Shown piece after piece: positions 24,541 through 33,077 of a DNA stretch of 59,232 bases. The notes beneath the pieces were generated by a model. That model was not told the origin of the DNA. It ran no database searches and was given only the letters and a program-made list of their open reading frames with translations. The position numbers and the translations under genes are program-made. Each line of letters starts with the position of its first letter. The stretch's first letter is position 1. The stretch is from Erysipelotrichaceae bacterium (lineage in GTDB: Bacteria > Bacillota_I > Bacilli_A > Erysipelotrichales > Erysipelotrichaceae). The stretch is from contig JAFRIG010000064.1 in NCBI GenBank assembly GCA_017432895.1, positions 1 to 59,232 on the forward strand, given 5' to 3'.

Positions 24541-25884
24541 ATGAAAAAACTTCTTATGATAATGCTGACTTTTGCGTTGGCATTAACTGCTCTTGTCGGC
24601 TGCGGCTCCTCCAACAAAGAAGAGACTCCGGCGGCTGACAACCTTTCTGATGTTCAGAAGATCATCGCCGAAGCTGAGACCATGACCCTGGAAGAACTGG
24701 CTGCAAAGGCCATCGAAGAATCCAACGGCAAGACTTTCTATGGCGTCGGTAACTCTTCACGTGGCAAGAGTGCATTGCCTCTGTTCATCGAGTATCTGCA
24801 GAGCATCGATTCCAGCTACAAGCTCGATTTCGAATGGCAGCAGCCGAAGAACAACAAGATCTTCGATCAGCTGACCGCTGACGGCTTAAAGGATGTCGGT
24901 ACCTTCGCCATGACTCTGATCCAGGATGGTAACCAGATCGAGTCCAAGATGGTCCAGACCGGCGTTCTGGATACCTTCATTCCTAAAGAGTGGGCTGAGG
25001 CCAACGGTACGACGGCTGATGCTTATGAAGGTTATCTGCCTTTACAGACTTTAAACAAGATCTTCGAATTCAACTGTGTCAATCCGGACAAGACCTATGA
25101 CAACTGCTGGGACTTCGTTGCCGAGGGTGAACATGGTCTGTTCATGGACATCGACTCCGAGATCGTCGGCAAGAACTTCTTATACATGCTGACAAAGGAC
25201 GAGTATGCGACTTATCTGAAAGACGCTTATGACAAGCTTCCGGCTAACGAGCAGGCTTACTTCCAGCCGACTGTCGATGCTTTGGCAAAGGATGCCGAAG
25301 AACTCGGTTTAGGCGAAAACGGCAAATATGCTCTGGCTTGGATCAAGCTGTGGGTCAACAGCTACAACGCTGTTACCGATGATGGCCCGATCTGCAACAC
25401 GCTGGTCGATGCTTCCGCCGTTGATAAGTTCGGTCTGCTGGTCTATTCAAAGGTCCGTTCCGTTGAAGAGACTGATACCGTTTCCGTCAACAACATCAAG
25501 GTCGCTGCTTATCAGCCTGGTTACGAGGGTATCGGCGGTTACGCTTATTGCCACTACCTCTTCGTCACCGACAACTCACCGCTTCCTTGGACAGCCTGTG
25601 CCTTTATCGCTTACATGACTGAGACCGTCGAAGGTTTCTCAGCTTGGGGCAAGGACCTGGGCGGTTATTCTTCCAACCCGGTAGTTGCGGAAGGTACTGA
25701 AGCGACATATCACCACTCCGAAGGCTTATCCGCAAAAGTTGCCTGCGAGACGACAATGGATAAGGGTTATGACTGGTGGGTCAACGACGGCAAGCTCGTC
25801 GTTGAGGATCCGGTATACTGCGCTTCCGTAGCATTCACGGTCGGTTCATGGATCGAGATGCTCGACAAGTATACTCCGGAATAA
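24541..25884 (+). CDS. ABC importer substrate-binding lipoprotein
   Basis: Secreted, lipid-anchored binding protein of 447 residues. The signal peptide MKKLLMIMLTFALALTALVGC ends in the lipobox LVGC, with Cys21 as the attachment point. The start at 24541 follows AGAGG; an upstream TTG frame adds nothing. The mature part has the extracellular-binding-protein pattern of the iron/polyamine/phosphonate-like group that pairs with fused permeases. The ligand is unknown; catabolite control points to a carbon source. Confidence 0.85.
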   Translation: MKKLLMIMLTFALALTALVGCGSSNKEETPAADNLSDVQKIIAEAETMTLEELAAKAIEESNGKTFYGVGNSSRGKSALPLFIEYLQSIDSSYKLDFEWQQPKNNKIFDQLTADGLKDVGTFAMTLIQDGNQIESKMVQTGVLDTFIPKEWAEANGTTADAYEGYLPLQTLNKIFEFNCVNPDKTYDNCWDFVAEGEHGLFMDIDSEIVGKNFLYMLTKDEYATYLKDAYDKLPANEQAYFQPTVDALAKDAEELGLGENGKYALAWIKLWVNSYNAVTDDGPICNTLVDASAVDKFGLLVYSKVRSVEETDTVSVNNIKVAAYQPGYEGIGGYAYCHYLFVTDNSPLPWTACAFIAYMTETVEGFSAWGKDLGGYSSNPVVAEGTEATYHHSEGLSAKVACETTMDKGYDWWVNDGKLVVEDPVYCASVAFTVGSWIEMLDKYTPE

Positions 25885-25924
25885 AGATTATCTGATAAAT
25901 CATTTATAGATAATTAATTGCGAT

Positions 25925-25960
25925 AGTGCCTTTGTAGTATTATCTACGAAGGCACTTTCT
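25925..25960 (+). terminator. Hairpin between binding protein and permease genes
   Basis: A 13-bp stem (one wobble pair) from AGTGCC to GGCACT surrounds TATTAT and is followed by a weak TTCTTCT. In transporter operons such hairpins often stabilise the abundant binding-protein message and let only part of transcription pass. Confidence 0.65.
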
Positions 25961-25977
25961 TCTAGAAGAGGTAATTT

Positions 25978-27786
25978 ATGTCAAAATCAGTGAAAATCAG
26001 AATCAACAGCATAAAGACCTATCTCAGCAAGCCTCAAAACATCATTCTGATCCTGACGGGCATCCTGGTAACGTTCACGACGATCGCGCCGATCTATGCC
26101 ATCATCAAAGATACGATGACCATCCATCCGGGCACGATCGACCAGTATCTTTCGGGCAAGGCTTCAGGCTTTACCCTGGAGAACTACAAGGACTTATTTA
26201 CCAGCAGACTGGCCAAGACCAATCTGTGGACGCCATTACTTAATACGACGATCCTGGCTATCGGTTCCTGCACCTTTGCCATCCTGTTTGGCGGTATCTT
26301 TGCCTACCTGATCACCAGGACCAACATGGCGTTCAAGAAATACCTGAGTTCGATCTTTATCTTCCCGTATATCATGCCCCAGTGGACCCTGGCTGTCGTA
26401 TGGCAGAACCTGTTCAACTCCAATGCCGTAACGGGTACTTCCAACGGTCTGCTGGCATCGCTGTTTGGCATACAGATGCCGGCCTGGTGGTGTGTGGGTC
26501 TGTTCCCCTGTATCATCGTGCTGGGCATGCACTATGCGCCATTCGCCTACATCCTGATCGGCGGCATCTTCAAGAATATGGATGCCAACCTGGAAGAGGC
26601 GGCGACGATCCTGGATACGCCGCGCTGGAAGATCTTTACCAGAGTCACCATTCCGATGGTGAAACCGGCCATTCTTTCGACGATCCTGCTGGTCGCGGGT
26701 TCAACGATCGGTTCCTATCCGGTCCCGCACTATCTGGGTCTGACGACTTTGGCTACCAAGTACGTTTCGATGAACGACAAGTACACAGGCGAGGCTTCCA
26801 TCATCGCCATCATCATGATGCTGTTCGGTGTGGCGATCATGTATCTCAACCAGCGTTCTCTGCATTCCCGCAAGTCCTATACGACAGTCACCGGCAAGTC
26901 CGGCCAGATCACCAAGGTCAACCTGGGAAACAGCGGCCGCTACATCATCGCCGCGGTGTTCGTGGTGATCACGTTCTTCACGTCGATCTTCCCGATCATC
27001 TCGTTTGCCTTCGAGACCTTCCTGCCCAACCCGGGCGACTATTCCTTCCTTTATACCGGTAACACCAAGAACCTGACGACCAAGTGGTGGGTCACCAATG
27101 AAAACGTCACGGAAAACGGCATGTACGGTCAGATGGGTATCCTTCATAACAAGACGATCTGGCACGCCTTTGCCGGCACGATCCTGGTAGCCGTCATCTG
27201 CTGTCTGACAGCCGGTGTCATCGGTACACTGATCGGCTATGCCGTCTCCAAGAACAGACACGGCAAGCTGGCTTCCTATGTCAACTCGATGGCCTTCTTA
27301 CCGTATCTGATGCCTTCCGTGGCGGTCGGTGCGGCTTACTTCATCCTGTTCTCATCAGGAAAGGTCAATCTCTTCAATACCTATACGGCTCTGGTCATCG
27401 TAGGTACGGTCAAGTACATCCCGTTTGCCTCGCGCAGCTCCTTAAACTCGATGCTGCAGCTGTCCAACGAGATCGAAGAGTCGGCGATCATCCAGGATGT
27501 GCCCTGGATCAAGCGCATGACCAGGATCATCATTCCGATCCAGAAGTCTTCGATCGTATCCGGCTTCTTATTGCCGTTTATGACCTGCTTAAGAGAACTT
27601 TCACTGTTCATGCTGCTGTGCGTACAGGGCTTCATCCTGTCCACGACACTGGACTATTTCGATGAGATGGGCTTGTATGCTTTCTCAAGCGGTATCAACC
27701 TGATCCTGATCGTGACGATCCTGATCTCGAACTTTGCGGTGAACAAGATCACCGGTGCAAGCCTGGATGAAGGTATAGGAGGATAA
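25978..27786 (+). CDS. ABC importer permease, two domains fused
   Basis: Membrane protein of 602 residues made of two permease halves, as in ThiP or FbpB type importers. Each half carries an EAA loop for contact with the ATPase: LEEAATILDTPRWKIF near residue 205 and IEESAIIQDVPWIKRM near residue 500. About twelve hydrophobic helices are visible. ATG at 25978 follows AGAGG. It lies between the binding protein and the ATPase, so one complete importer is encoded here. Confidence 0.88.
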   Translation: MSKSVKIRINSIKTYLSKPQNIILILTGILVTFTTIAPIYAIIKDTMTIHPGTIDQYLSGKASGFTLENYKDLFTSRLAKTNLWTPLLNTTILAIGSCTFAILFGGIFAYLITRTNMAFKKYLSSIFIFPYIMPQWTLAVVWQNLFNSNAVTGTSNGLLASLFGIQMPAWWCVGLFPCIIVLGMHYAPFAYILIGGIFKNMDANLEEAATILDTPRWKIFTRVTIPMVKPAILSTILLVAGSTIGSYPVPHYLGLTTLATKYVSMNDKYTGEASIIAIIMMLFGVAIMYLNQRSLHSRKSYTTVTGKSGQITKVNLGNSGRYIIAAVFVVITFFTSIFPIISFAFETFLPNPGDYSFLYTGNTKNLTTKWWVTNENVTENGMYGQMGILHNKTIWHAFAGTILVAVICCLTAGVIGTLIGYAVSKNRHGKLASYVNSMAFLPYLMPSVAVGAAYFILFSSGKVNLFNTYTALVIVGTVKYIPFASRSSLNSMLQLSNEIEESAIIQDVPWIKRMTRIIIPIQKSSIVSGFLLPFMTCLRELSLFMLLCVQGFILSTTLDYFDEMGLYAFSSGINLILIVTILISNFAVNKITGASLDEGIGG

Positions 27787-27790
27787 ACAA

Positions 27791-29419
27791 ATGCCAAAAA
27801 TCACTTTGGAACACGTAACGAAACGTTACGATAGATTCTATGCTGTCGATGATCTCAATCTGGAGATCGCTGACAACGCTTTCGTCACCTTGCTTGGTCC
27901 TTCGGGCTGCGGCAAGACGACGACTTTGAGAATGATCGCAGGTCTGGAAACTCCGACCAACGGCAAGATCACGATCGGCGATCGAGTTGTCTTCGATTCG
28001 GCCGAAGGTATCAATATCCCTGCCAACAAGCGTAAGGTCGGCTTCCTGTTCCAGAACTACGCTTTGTGGCCGAATATGACGGTCTATGAAAACATTTCTT
28101 TCGGTCTGACCAACGTCAAGGAAGCTTTGCCGGTCGTCAACTTTGAGGCCAGGACAGCTTCGCAACTGTTGAAAGCGTTAAAGAGACCAAAGGATGTCGC
28201 CAAGACGGTCAACGAGTGCTATGACAAGAAGGGCAAACTCGATGAAAACAAGGCGATGATCAAACTGATCGACGCTTATGAGATATCCCAGTTCACGGCC
28301 AAGAAGCTGCTGGGCTATGGCTTGCATAAGGCCAGCGATGTGGAAGCGGAAGCAGCCAAGTATGTCAAAGAACTGGAAGCTGTCGTAGAAAAGGCTGAAG
28401 GCGAAGGCTACAGCGCTAAAGACAATTTCGTCAAGATGGCCAACGGTGAACCGGTGACGGAAGTCAGAAAGCTCACTAAGGAAGAGATCGACCTTTCCGT
28501 TAGAAGAGTAGCCAGGATCACCAATATCGGCATGTTTATGGATCGTTATCCGGCGGAACTTTCCGGTGGTCAGCAGCAGCGTGTCGCAATCGCGAGAACT
28601 CTGGCGCCGGAGCCCACTGTCCTGTTCATGGATGAACCACTGTCCAACCTGGATGCCAAGCTGCGTCTGGAAATGAGATCCGAGCTGCAGCGTCTGCATC
28701 TGGAGACCGGTTCCACTTTCGTCTATGTCACGCATGACCAGATGGAAGCCATGACGCTGGCGACCAGGATCTGTCTGATCGACAACGGCGATCTGCAGCA
28801 GTATGACGCCCCGCTTGATGTCTACAACAAGCCGAACAATCTCTTTGTCGCCGACTTCGTCGGTAACCCGGCTATCAACTTCATCAACGCCAAGGGCAAA
28901 CAGGTGGATGGAAACTTCGAATTTGAAGTCTTCGATGATAGAAAGCTGACCTTCGTACCGAATGAAAAACTCGATATCGAACAATGGCGTAAAGACCTGC
29001 AGGCCAGAAAAGATGAAAAGGCCAGAGAGCTCAATGAAAAAGCGGCGGAGAAGGGCTATGTTGAAAGAAACAACAAGGAGTCCAGCTTCAAGTACAATGT
29101 GCCGATGATCGTCGATGTGGAAGACTATGGCGATGAAGTCGTCTATACGGATGAGGATTATGTCATCGGTATCAGACCTGAATTCGTCGAGATCTCCGAG
29201 GATGCGAAGTTTGAAGGCGAAGTCTATTCTTCAATGCCTACCGGTATGGAAACGACCGTCAGGATCGCTGTCGGAAACTATCTGCTGACCGGCGTCATGT
29301 TTGGCGGTGTCGTCTATAAATTGGGCGACAAAGTCAAGGTCGGTTTCAAGGGCAACAACGCCATCCTGTTCGACCGCAAGTCGGGCGAGATCGTAGCTCT
29401 GGGCAGTCTTAAAGCTTAA
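27791..29419 (+). CDS. ABC importer ATPase with a large internal insertion
   Basis: ATPase of 542 residues that powers the importer. Walker A is LGPSGCGKTT near residue 36, the Q-loop is in LFQNYALWPN, the signature LSGGQQQR starts at 257, Walker B is VLFMDEP near 277 and the H-loop is YVTHDQ. In ordinary MalK-type proteins the signature lies near 135, so about 120 residues are inserted between Q-loop and signature, rich in Lys and Glu and probably helical. A second charged stretch (about 400-425) interrupts the C-terminal regulatory domain. Similar enlarged ATPases are known to me from Mollicutes. Confidence 0.9.
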   Translation: MPKITLEHVTKRYDRFYAVDDLNLEIADNAFVTLLGPSGCGKTTTLRMIAGLETPTNGKITIGDRVVFDSAEGINIPANKRKVGFLFQNYALWPNMTVYENISFGLTNVKEALPVVNFEARTASQLLKALKRPKDVAKTVNECYDKKGKLDENKAMIKLIDAYEISQFTAKKLLGYGLHKASDVEAEAAKYVKELEAVVEKAEGEGYSAKDNFVKMANGEPVTEVRKLTKEEIDLSVRRVARITNIGMFMDRYPAELSGGQQQRVAIARTLAPEPTVLFMDEPLSNLDAKLRLEMRSELQRLHLETGSTFVYVTHDQMEAMTLATRICLIDNGDLQQYDAPLDVYNKPNNLFVADFVGNPAINFINAKGKQVDGNFEFEVFDDRKLTFVPNEKLDIEQWRKDLQARKDEKARELNEKAAEKGYVERNNKESSFKYNVPMIVDVEDYGDEVVYTDEDYVIGIRPEFVEISEDAKFEGEVYSSMPTGMETTVRIAVGNYLLTGVMFGGVVYKLGDKVKVGFKGNNAILFDRKSGEIVALGSLKA

Positions 29420-29428
29420 TCACAATTA

Positions 29429-29468
29429 AAAAGCTTCGTTGATGTATTTATACAAACGAAGCTTTTCT
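29429..29468 (+). terminator. Terminator of the ABC operon
   Basis: AAAAGCTTCGTT pairs with AACGAAGCTTTT across a 14-base loop and runs into TCTTA, 10 bp after the ATPase stop. Confidence 0.8.
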
Positions 29469-29492
29469 TATGCTTAAATAGGTGCCTAATTC

Positions 29493-30038
29493 CTAATAAT
29501 TGTTTTTAAGTTTCAGGATCAAAGAGATGATCGTGATAATAGCACCTAACAAGGCGGCAGCACCGACCAGGTAGGAACCGTAGAGATTGATGCCCTGATA
29601 GCCGGATACATTGGCGTAGATCGGCATCAGGATGCTTAGTGCTATAAGCAAGCAGATCAGGATGACAAGCCTGGTGACGGAATAGCCTCTGGCCAGATAC
29701 AAGAAGATACTTTCTTTTTTGACCGGTTTCCAGTTTTTGGCTTCCGGCAGTTTGTAGAAAAACATGAAGCGGAAGGCCAAAGCACCAAGCAGATAGGCGA
29801 GGGCGAAGACGATGGCTGTAACTAAATAATTAAGGTTGAACAGGGACATTGCCCCGAAAGCTACGATGATGCTTAAAGGAAAGATCGTCGTATATAAACT
29901 GTAGGTCTTGACATCCGAAGAAGTCAGGATGTAACCTTTGCGGCTGAAAATATCGTAAAAGATCGTTCCCTGTTTAGGGTCCTGATAGATGAAGATCCCG
30001 GCCAGGTCTCTTGCCTTGATGATTCTTCTGTTTGGCAT
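29493..30038 (-). CDS. Integral membrane protein of unknown function
   Basis: Protein of 181 residues, not recognised. After about 45 soluble N-terminal residues with an odd IFYDIFSRKGY stretch, four hydrophobic helices are visible (about 48-66, 68-92, 122-144 and 154-175). ATG at 30038 follows AGAGGTAAGC on the minus strand. It is a single gene between the ABC operon and the divergent nagA. Confidence 0.6.
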   Translation of the reverse strand: MPNRRIIKARDLAGIFIYQDPKQGTIFYDIFSRKGYILTSSDVKTYSLYTTIFPLSIIVAFGAMSLFNLNYLVTAIVFALAYLLGALAFRFMFFYKLPEAKNWKPVKKESIFLYLARGYSVTRLVILICLLIALSILMPIYANVSGYQGINLYGSYLVGAAALLGAIITIISLILKLKNNY

Positions 30039-30113
30039 GCTGCTTACCTCTTTCTATTTAATTATACTGATTTTTCGTTGTGCTATCATAATAAGTAAGG
30101 GAGATGTACAAAA

Positions 30114-31253
30114 ATGATAATTCAGTCTACAAGAGTGTATATCGCTTCGTCTTTGATCCCTGCGCAGATCGAGATCGAAGACGGACTTATCAAAGCTGTT
30201 TATAATTACGGGGAAAAACCTGTCGATGAAGACTATGGGGATCGTAGGATCGTTCCGGGTTTCTATGATGTCCATACCCACGGCTATCACGGCTATGATG
30301 CCACAGCCGGGGGCAAGGATGGTCTCAAGGCCTGGCTGAAAGACCTGCCGAAAGAGGGCGTCTGCGGTATCTGTCCGACGACTTTGACGCAGGGTCATGA
30401 TACCTTGAAGAAAGCGGTGGCTGAGATCGCGGAAGTCAAAAAGGAAGATCCTGAAGGAGCGACTATTTTGGGTATCCACTTTGAAGGGCCTTATCTCGAT
30501 GTCAAATACAAGGGTGCACAGCCCGAAGAATACATCGTCAAAGGCACGATCGAGGAATTCAAAGAGTATCAGGAAGCCTGCGACAATCTGATAAAGATCA
30601 TCACGATGGCACCTGAACACGACGATGATTTTAAGCTGATCAGATATTGTGCGGAAAACGGCGTTTGCGTTTCGATAGGCCATACCGATACCAGTTACGA
30701 GACGGCTATCATGGCTTTAGCTAATGGTGCCAAAGGCTTTACCCATACCTATAACGGCATGACGGGTTTAGGACATAGAGAAAATGGTGCCGTCGGTGCA
30801 GCTTTCAGAAGCCATGACACCTATGCGGAATGCATCTGTGATGGCAACCATTCGACATTAGCGGCTTTGAATATCTTTTTCAGAGAGAAGCAGGGTTATG
30901 GCGTGATGATCACCGATTCGCTCATGTGCAAGGGTTATCCGGTAGGTTCCGTCTTTGATTTTGGCGGACAGGATGTTGAGATCTATCCTGATGGTTCGGC
31001 CCATATTACGACCGGCAGAAAACAGCTGGCCGGTTCGACCTTGAAGGTCAACGAAGGCTTGAAGATCCTGGTTGAAAAGGCTTTGGTACCTTTTGAGATC
31101 GCTTTGGATGCCTGCACGATCAATCCGATGCGCTACCTGGGCATGGGTGAACATAAAGGCCGTATCAAAGCATGTTACGATGCAGATATCGTCGTATTGA
31201 ATGATGACTATTCCGTTGAGCAGACTTACTGTCTGGGCAAGAAACAGCTTTAA
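30114..31253 (+). CDS. nagA: N-acetylglucosamine-6-phosphate deacetylase
   Basis: Cytoplasmic amidohydrolase of 379 residues that removes acetate from GlcNAc-6-phosphate, giving glucosamine-6-phosphate. Metal and substrate motifs in order are DVHTHG (His54/56), HFEGPYLD, SIGHTDTS, THTYNGM and ITDSLM with the catalytic Asp. ATG at 30114 follows AAGGGAGA. It is one of two nagA-like genes in the window (other at 56226); they share the N-terminal MIIQS start and the fold but differ widely, so one may act on another N-acetyl sugar phosphate. Confidence 0.9.
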   Translation: MIIQSTRVYIASSLIPAQIEIEDGLIKAVYNYGEKPVDEDYGDRRIVPGFYDVHTHGYHGYDATAGGKDGLKAWLKDLPKEGVCGICPTTLTQGHDTLKKAVAEIAEVKKEDPEGATILGIHFEGPYLDVKYKGAQPEEYIVKGTIEEFKEYQEACDNLIKIITMAPEHDDDFKLIRYCAENGVCVSIGHTDTSYETAIMALANGAKGFTHTYNGMTGLGHRENGAVGAAFRSHDTYAECICDGNHSTLAALNIFFREKQGYGVMITDSLMCKGYPVGSVFDFGGQDVEIYPDGSAHITTGRKQLAGSTLKVNEGLKILVEKALVPFEIALDACTINPMRYLGMGEHKGRIKACYDADIVVLNDDYSVEQTYCLGKKQL

Positions 31254-31255
31254 AA

Positions 31256-32191
31256 ATGACGAAACTGTTTAAGATCATTATATTGATACTGGTGCTATGC
31301 TGCAGCGTGTCGCTAAGTGCCTGCCAAAAGGATGAGAAGCCGGTAACAGGTTCTGATAACGAGGGAGATGGAGTGATGACGACGAATAAGGAACTGACGA
31401 TCGAAGATCTCAAGGCAATGGATCCCCAATATGAGAAACTATGTAGTGTCAATTACTATCATGGCGGAGGCATGGAAGGTTCCGACCATCATCGTGAACT
31501 TAAGAAGAATGATGATGGCAGTCTTACTTATACGGTAACCAATCGCAATTTTGTCGGTGCCATTGGTGTCTGTAAGGTCTATGAAATCAAAGACCAGGAT
31601 CTGTTTGATACTCTTGAAGCATATGTAAAGGAATATAATCTTTCCGTTTGGGACAAACTGCCGGAAGAGGAATTCTTTGCCCTGGATGCCCCAAGCACCT
31701 CTTTGACACTGGGTTTCAAGCCGGAAGGAAAAAAGTATCTGCAAACCATGACGATCAGCTACGACCGCCAGTTCCCGGAAGGAGGATATGAGGTCCTAAA
31801 CAATTTCCTGAAGATCATCGCTGAACAAGCGGGAGATCTTAAGGATCTTTACTACAACGATAGAGGAGAATATGATTTCCGGATCGGGAAAGATATTGAA
31901 AATACCGATGAAGAGATCGGACTTGTTCTGCAGGACTACTGGCGCAATGAAGAAATGAGTGTTGAGGCAAACGATTATGAAAAGACCCTTTCTATTTTCA
32001 TAAATCAGGAAGAAGAGGTCTATAAGCTGAAGAAAACCGTCCACGAAACGCTGGATGATCATAATTCTTCCTGGTATCGAATCTATGTTTCAACAGAAAA
32101 CGAAGATAAGCTGTACTATGTGACTTTGGATGATGACGTGCTGATCCTAAAAGACGAACAAACCGTCGAACATCTGTGTGAAAGATACTGA
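31256..32191 (+). CDS. Lipoprotein of unknown function
   Basis: Secreted lipoprotein of 311 residues. The signal peptide ends in SLSAC with the lipid-anchored Cys at residue 23. The mature part is acidic and has alternating strands, for example VNYYHGGGMEGSDHH and repeated EYDFRIGKD-type turns, but no domain I recognise. The ATG lies two bases after the nagA stop without a clear ribosome site, so it depends on coupling to nagA. Confidence 0.65.
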   Translation: MTKLFKIIILILVLCCSVSLSACQKDEKPVTGSDNEGDGVMTTNKELTIEDLKAMDPQYEKLCSVNYYHGGGMEGSDHHRELKKNDDGSLTYTVTNRNFVGAIGVCKVYEIKDQDLFDTLEAYVKEYNLSVWDKLPEEEFFALDAPSTSLTLGFKPEGKKYLQTMTISYDRQFPEGGYEVLNNFLKIIAEQAGDLKDLYYNDRGEYDFRIGKDIENTDEEIGLVLQDYWRNEEMSVEANDYEKTLSIFINQEEEVYKLKKTVHETLDDHNSSWYRIYVSTENEDKLYYVTLDDDVLILKDEQTVEHLCERY

Positions 32192-32211
32192 TCAATCAAT
32201 ACAACAAACCG

Positions 32212-32240
32212 AAAGCTCCTATCAAAACAGGAGCTTTTTT
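32212..32240 (+). terminator. Terminator after the nagA-lipoprotein unit
   Basis: AAAGCTCCT and AGGAGCTTT pair around eight bases and are followed by T. It lies 20 bp after the lipoprotein stop. Confidence 0.85.
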
Positions 32241-32452
32241 AATAGCAAACCATGATTGTTCTAAGAAAGGTCGATAAACCATATATCGATGTTTAGGTCT
32301 TTTTTAATTATTCAAATAATGAAAAATCGAAAAAATTGAAATAAAATGAAGGAATTTTCTTTTTTTCAACAAATAATGAAGTAGAAAGGTATTTTGTCAA
32401 ACGAGAAGAAGTCGGAAAGATAGCTTTGCCTTATGGCAAGATATTATCGATA
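32241..32452. other. AT-rich intergenic stretch before brnTA locus 2
   Basis: The roughly 310 bp between the lipoprotein stop and the toxin start hold a terminator, this AT-rich stretch and the brnTA promoter. An open frame without a start runs to a stop at about 32461 and ends VGKIALPYGKILSILKNN, which reads like a gene remnant. The part 32341-32389 resembles the region before brnTA locus 1. Confidence 0.4.
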
Positions 32453-32481
32453 TTGAAAAATAATTAGGAAATAATTATAAT
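32453..32481 (+). promoter_or_regulatory. Promoter of brnTA locus 2
   Basis: TTGAAA (32453-32458), exactly 17 bp, and a perfect TATAAT (32476-32481). The toxin start is 20 bp downstream. Confidence 0.8.
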
Positions 32482-32500
32482 ATAAGTACAAGACAAAGAA

Positions 32501-32805
32501 ATGATATAAGATTTGAATGGGATGATAATAAGAACAGATCAAATCAGAAAAAACACAAGGTTGCTTTTGAAGAAGTCGTTTCTGCATTTATGGATGATGA
32601 TGGCCTTATCATTCCTGATCCTGACCATTCTGATTATGAAGAAAGATTTGTACTAGTCGGTGCAAGTAGAAAGGCAAAAATTTTCACGATTGTATTTTGT
32701 CTTAGAAAATCAGAAACAGTGATAAGGATAATATCTGCTCGCAAAGCAACAGAAAACGAAAGAAGAAAGTACTTTCAAAGAAAGGGAAAACAGTATGAGA
32801 GATGA
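32501..32805 (+). pseudogene. brnT: BrnT-type toxin gene with a one-base frameshift after the start
   Basis: The ATG at 32501 is followed by ATA and a stop. One base more (ATGG instead of ATG) would give MDIRFEWDDNKNRSNQKKHK, a classic BrnT N-terminus, and join the open frame that continues AFEEVVSAF, DPDHSDYEERFVLVG and VIRIISARKAT. Without the shift no in-frame ATG exists before 32590, which would leave 71 residues lacking the first strand and helix and has no ribosome site. So the toxin is broken or made by frameshifting. The promoter is strong, which argues that the locus is transcribed. Confidence 0.75.
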
Positions 32806-33004
32806 GTACGATTTCAGTAAAGCAGTTAAGAATCCTTATGCCAAAAGGCTGAAGAAACAGGTCACGATCAATATCGATGCCGATGTCATAGATTATTTCA
32901 AGAAACAATCAAGTGAATCGGGTATTCCTTATCAGACACTGATGAATCTTTATCTTGTCGAATGTATGAAGGAAGGCAAGAAACTTAATCTGAAATGGGA
33001 ATGA
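32795..33004 (+). CDS. brnA: BrnA-type antitoxin
   Basis: Antitoxin of 69 residues with a ribbon-helix-helix domain: KKQVTINIDADVIDYFKK then SGIPYQTLMNLYLVEC. ATG at 32795 follows AAAGGGAAA and lies inside the end of brnT. Shorter than the antitoxin at 7533 and without its acidic N-terminal half. Intact although the toxin frame is broken. Confidence 0.82.
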   Translation: MRDEYDFSKAVKNPYAKRLKKQVTINIDADVIDYFKKQSSESGIPYQTLMNLYLVECMKEGKKLNLKWE

Positions 33005-33028
33005 ATCACGGCAAAATAATCACACAAT

Positions 33029-33056
33029 AAAAGCCTCGCAATTGAGGCTTTTACTA
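33029..33056. terminator. Bidirectional terminator between brnA 2 and the DUF4349 gene
   Basis: AAAAGCCTC pairs with GAGGCTTTT around six bases. T runs on both strands suit it to end both converging units. Confidence 0.8.
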
Positions 33057-33077
33057 TATCTGCTAGTTTAGATGTGT

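Noticed and set aside
26382..27062. A 226-codon open frame inside the permease gene
   Set aside because: It lies in another frame of a clear permease; its arginine- and histidine-rich translation is typical of a GC-driven shadow.
32590..32805. Short BrnT protein starting at the internal ATG of locus 2
   Set aside because: Same reasons: no ribosome site and missing N-terminal core.
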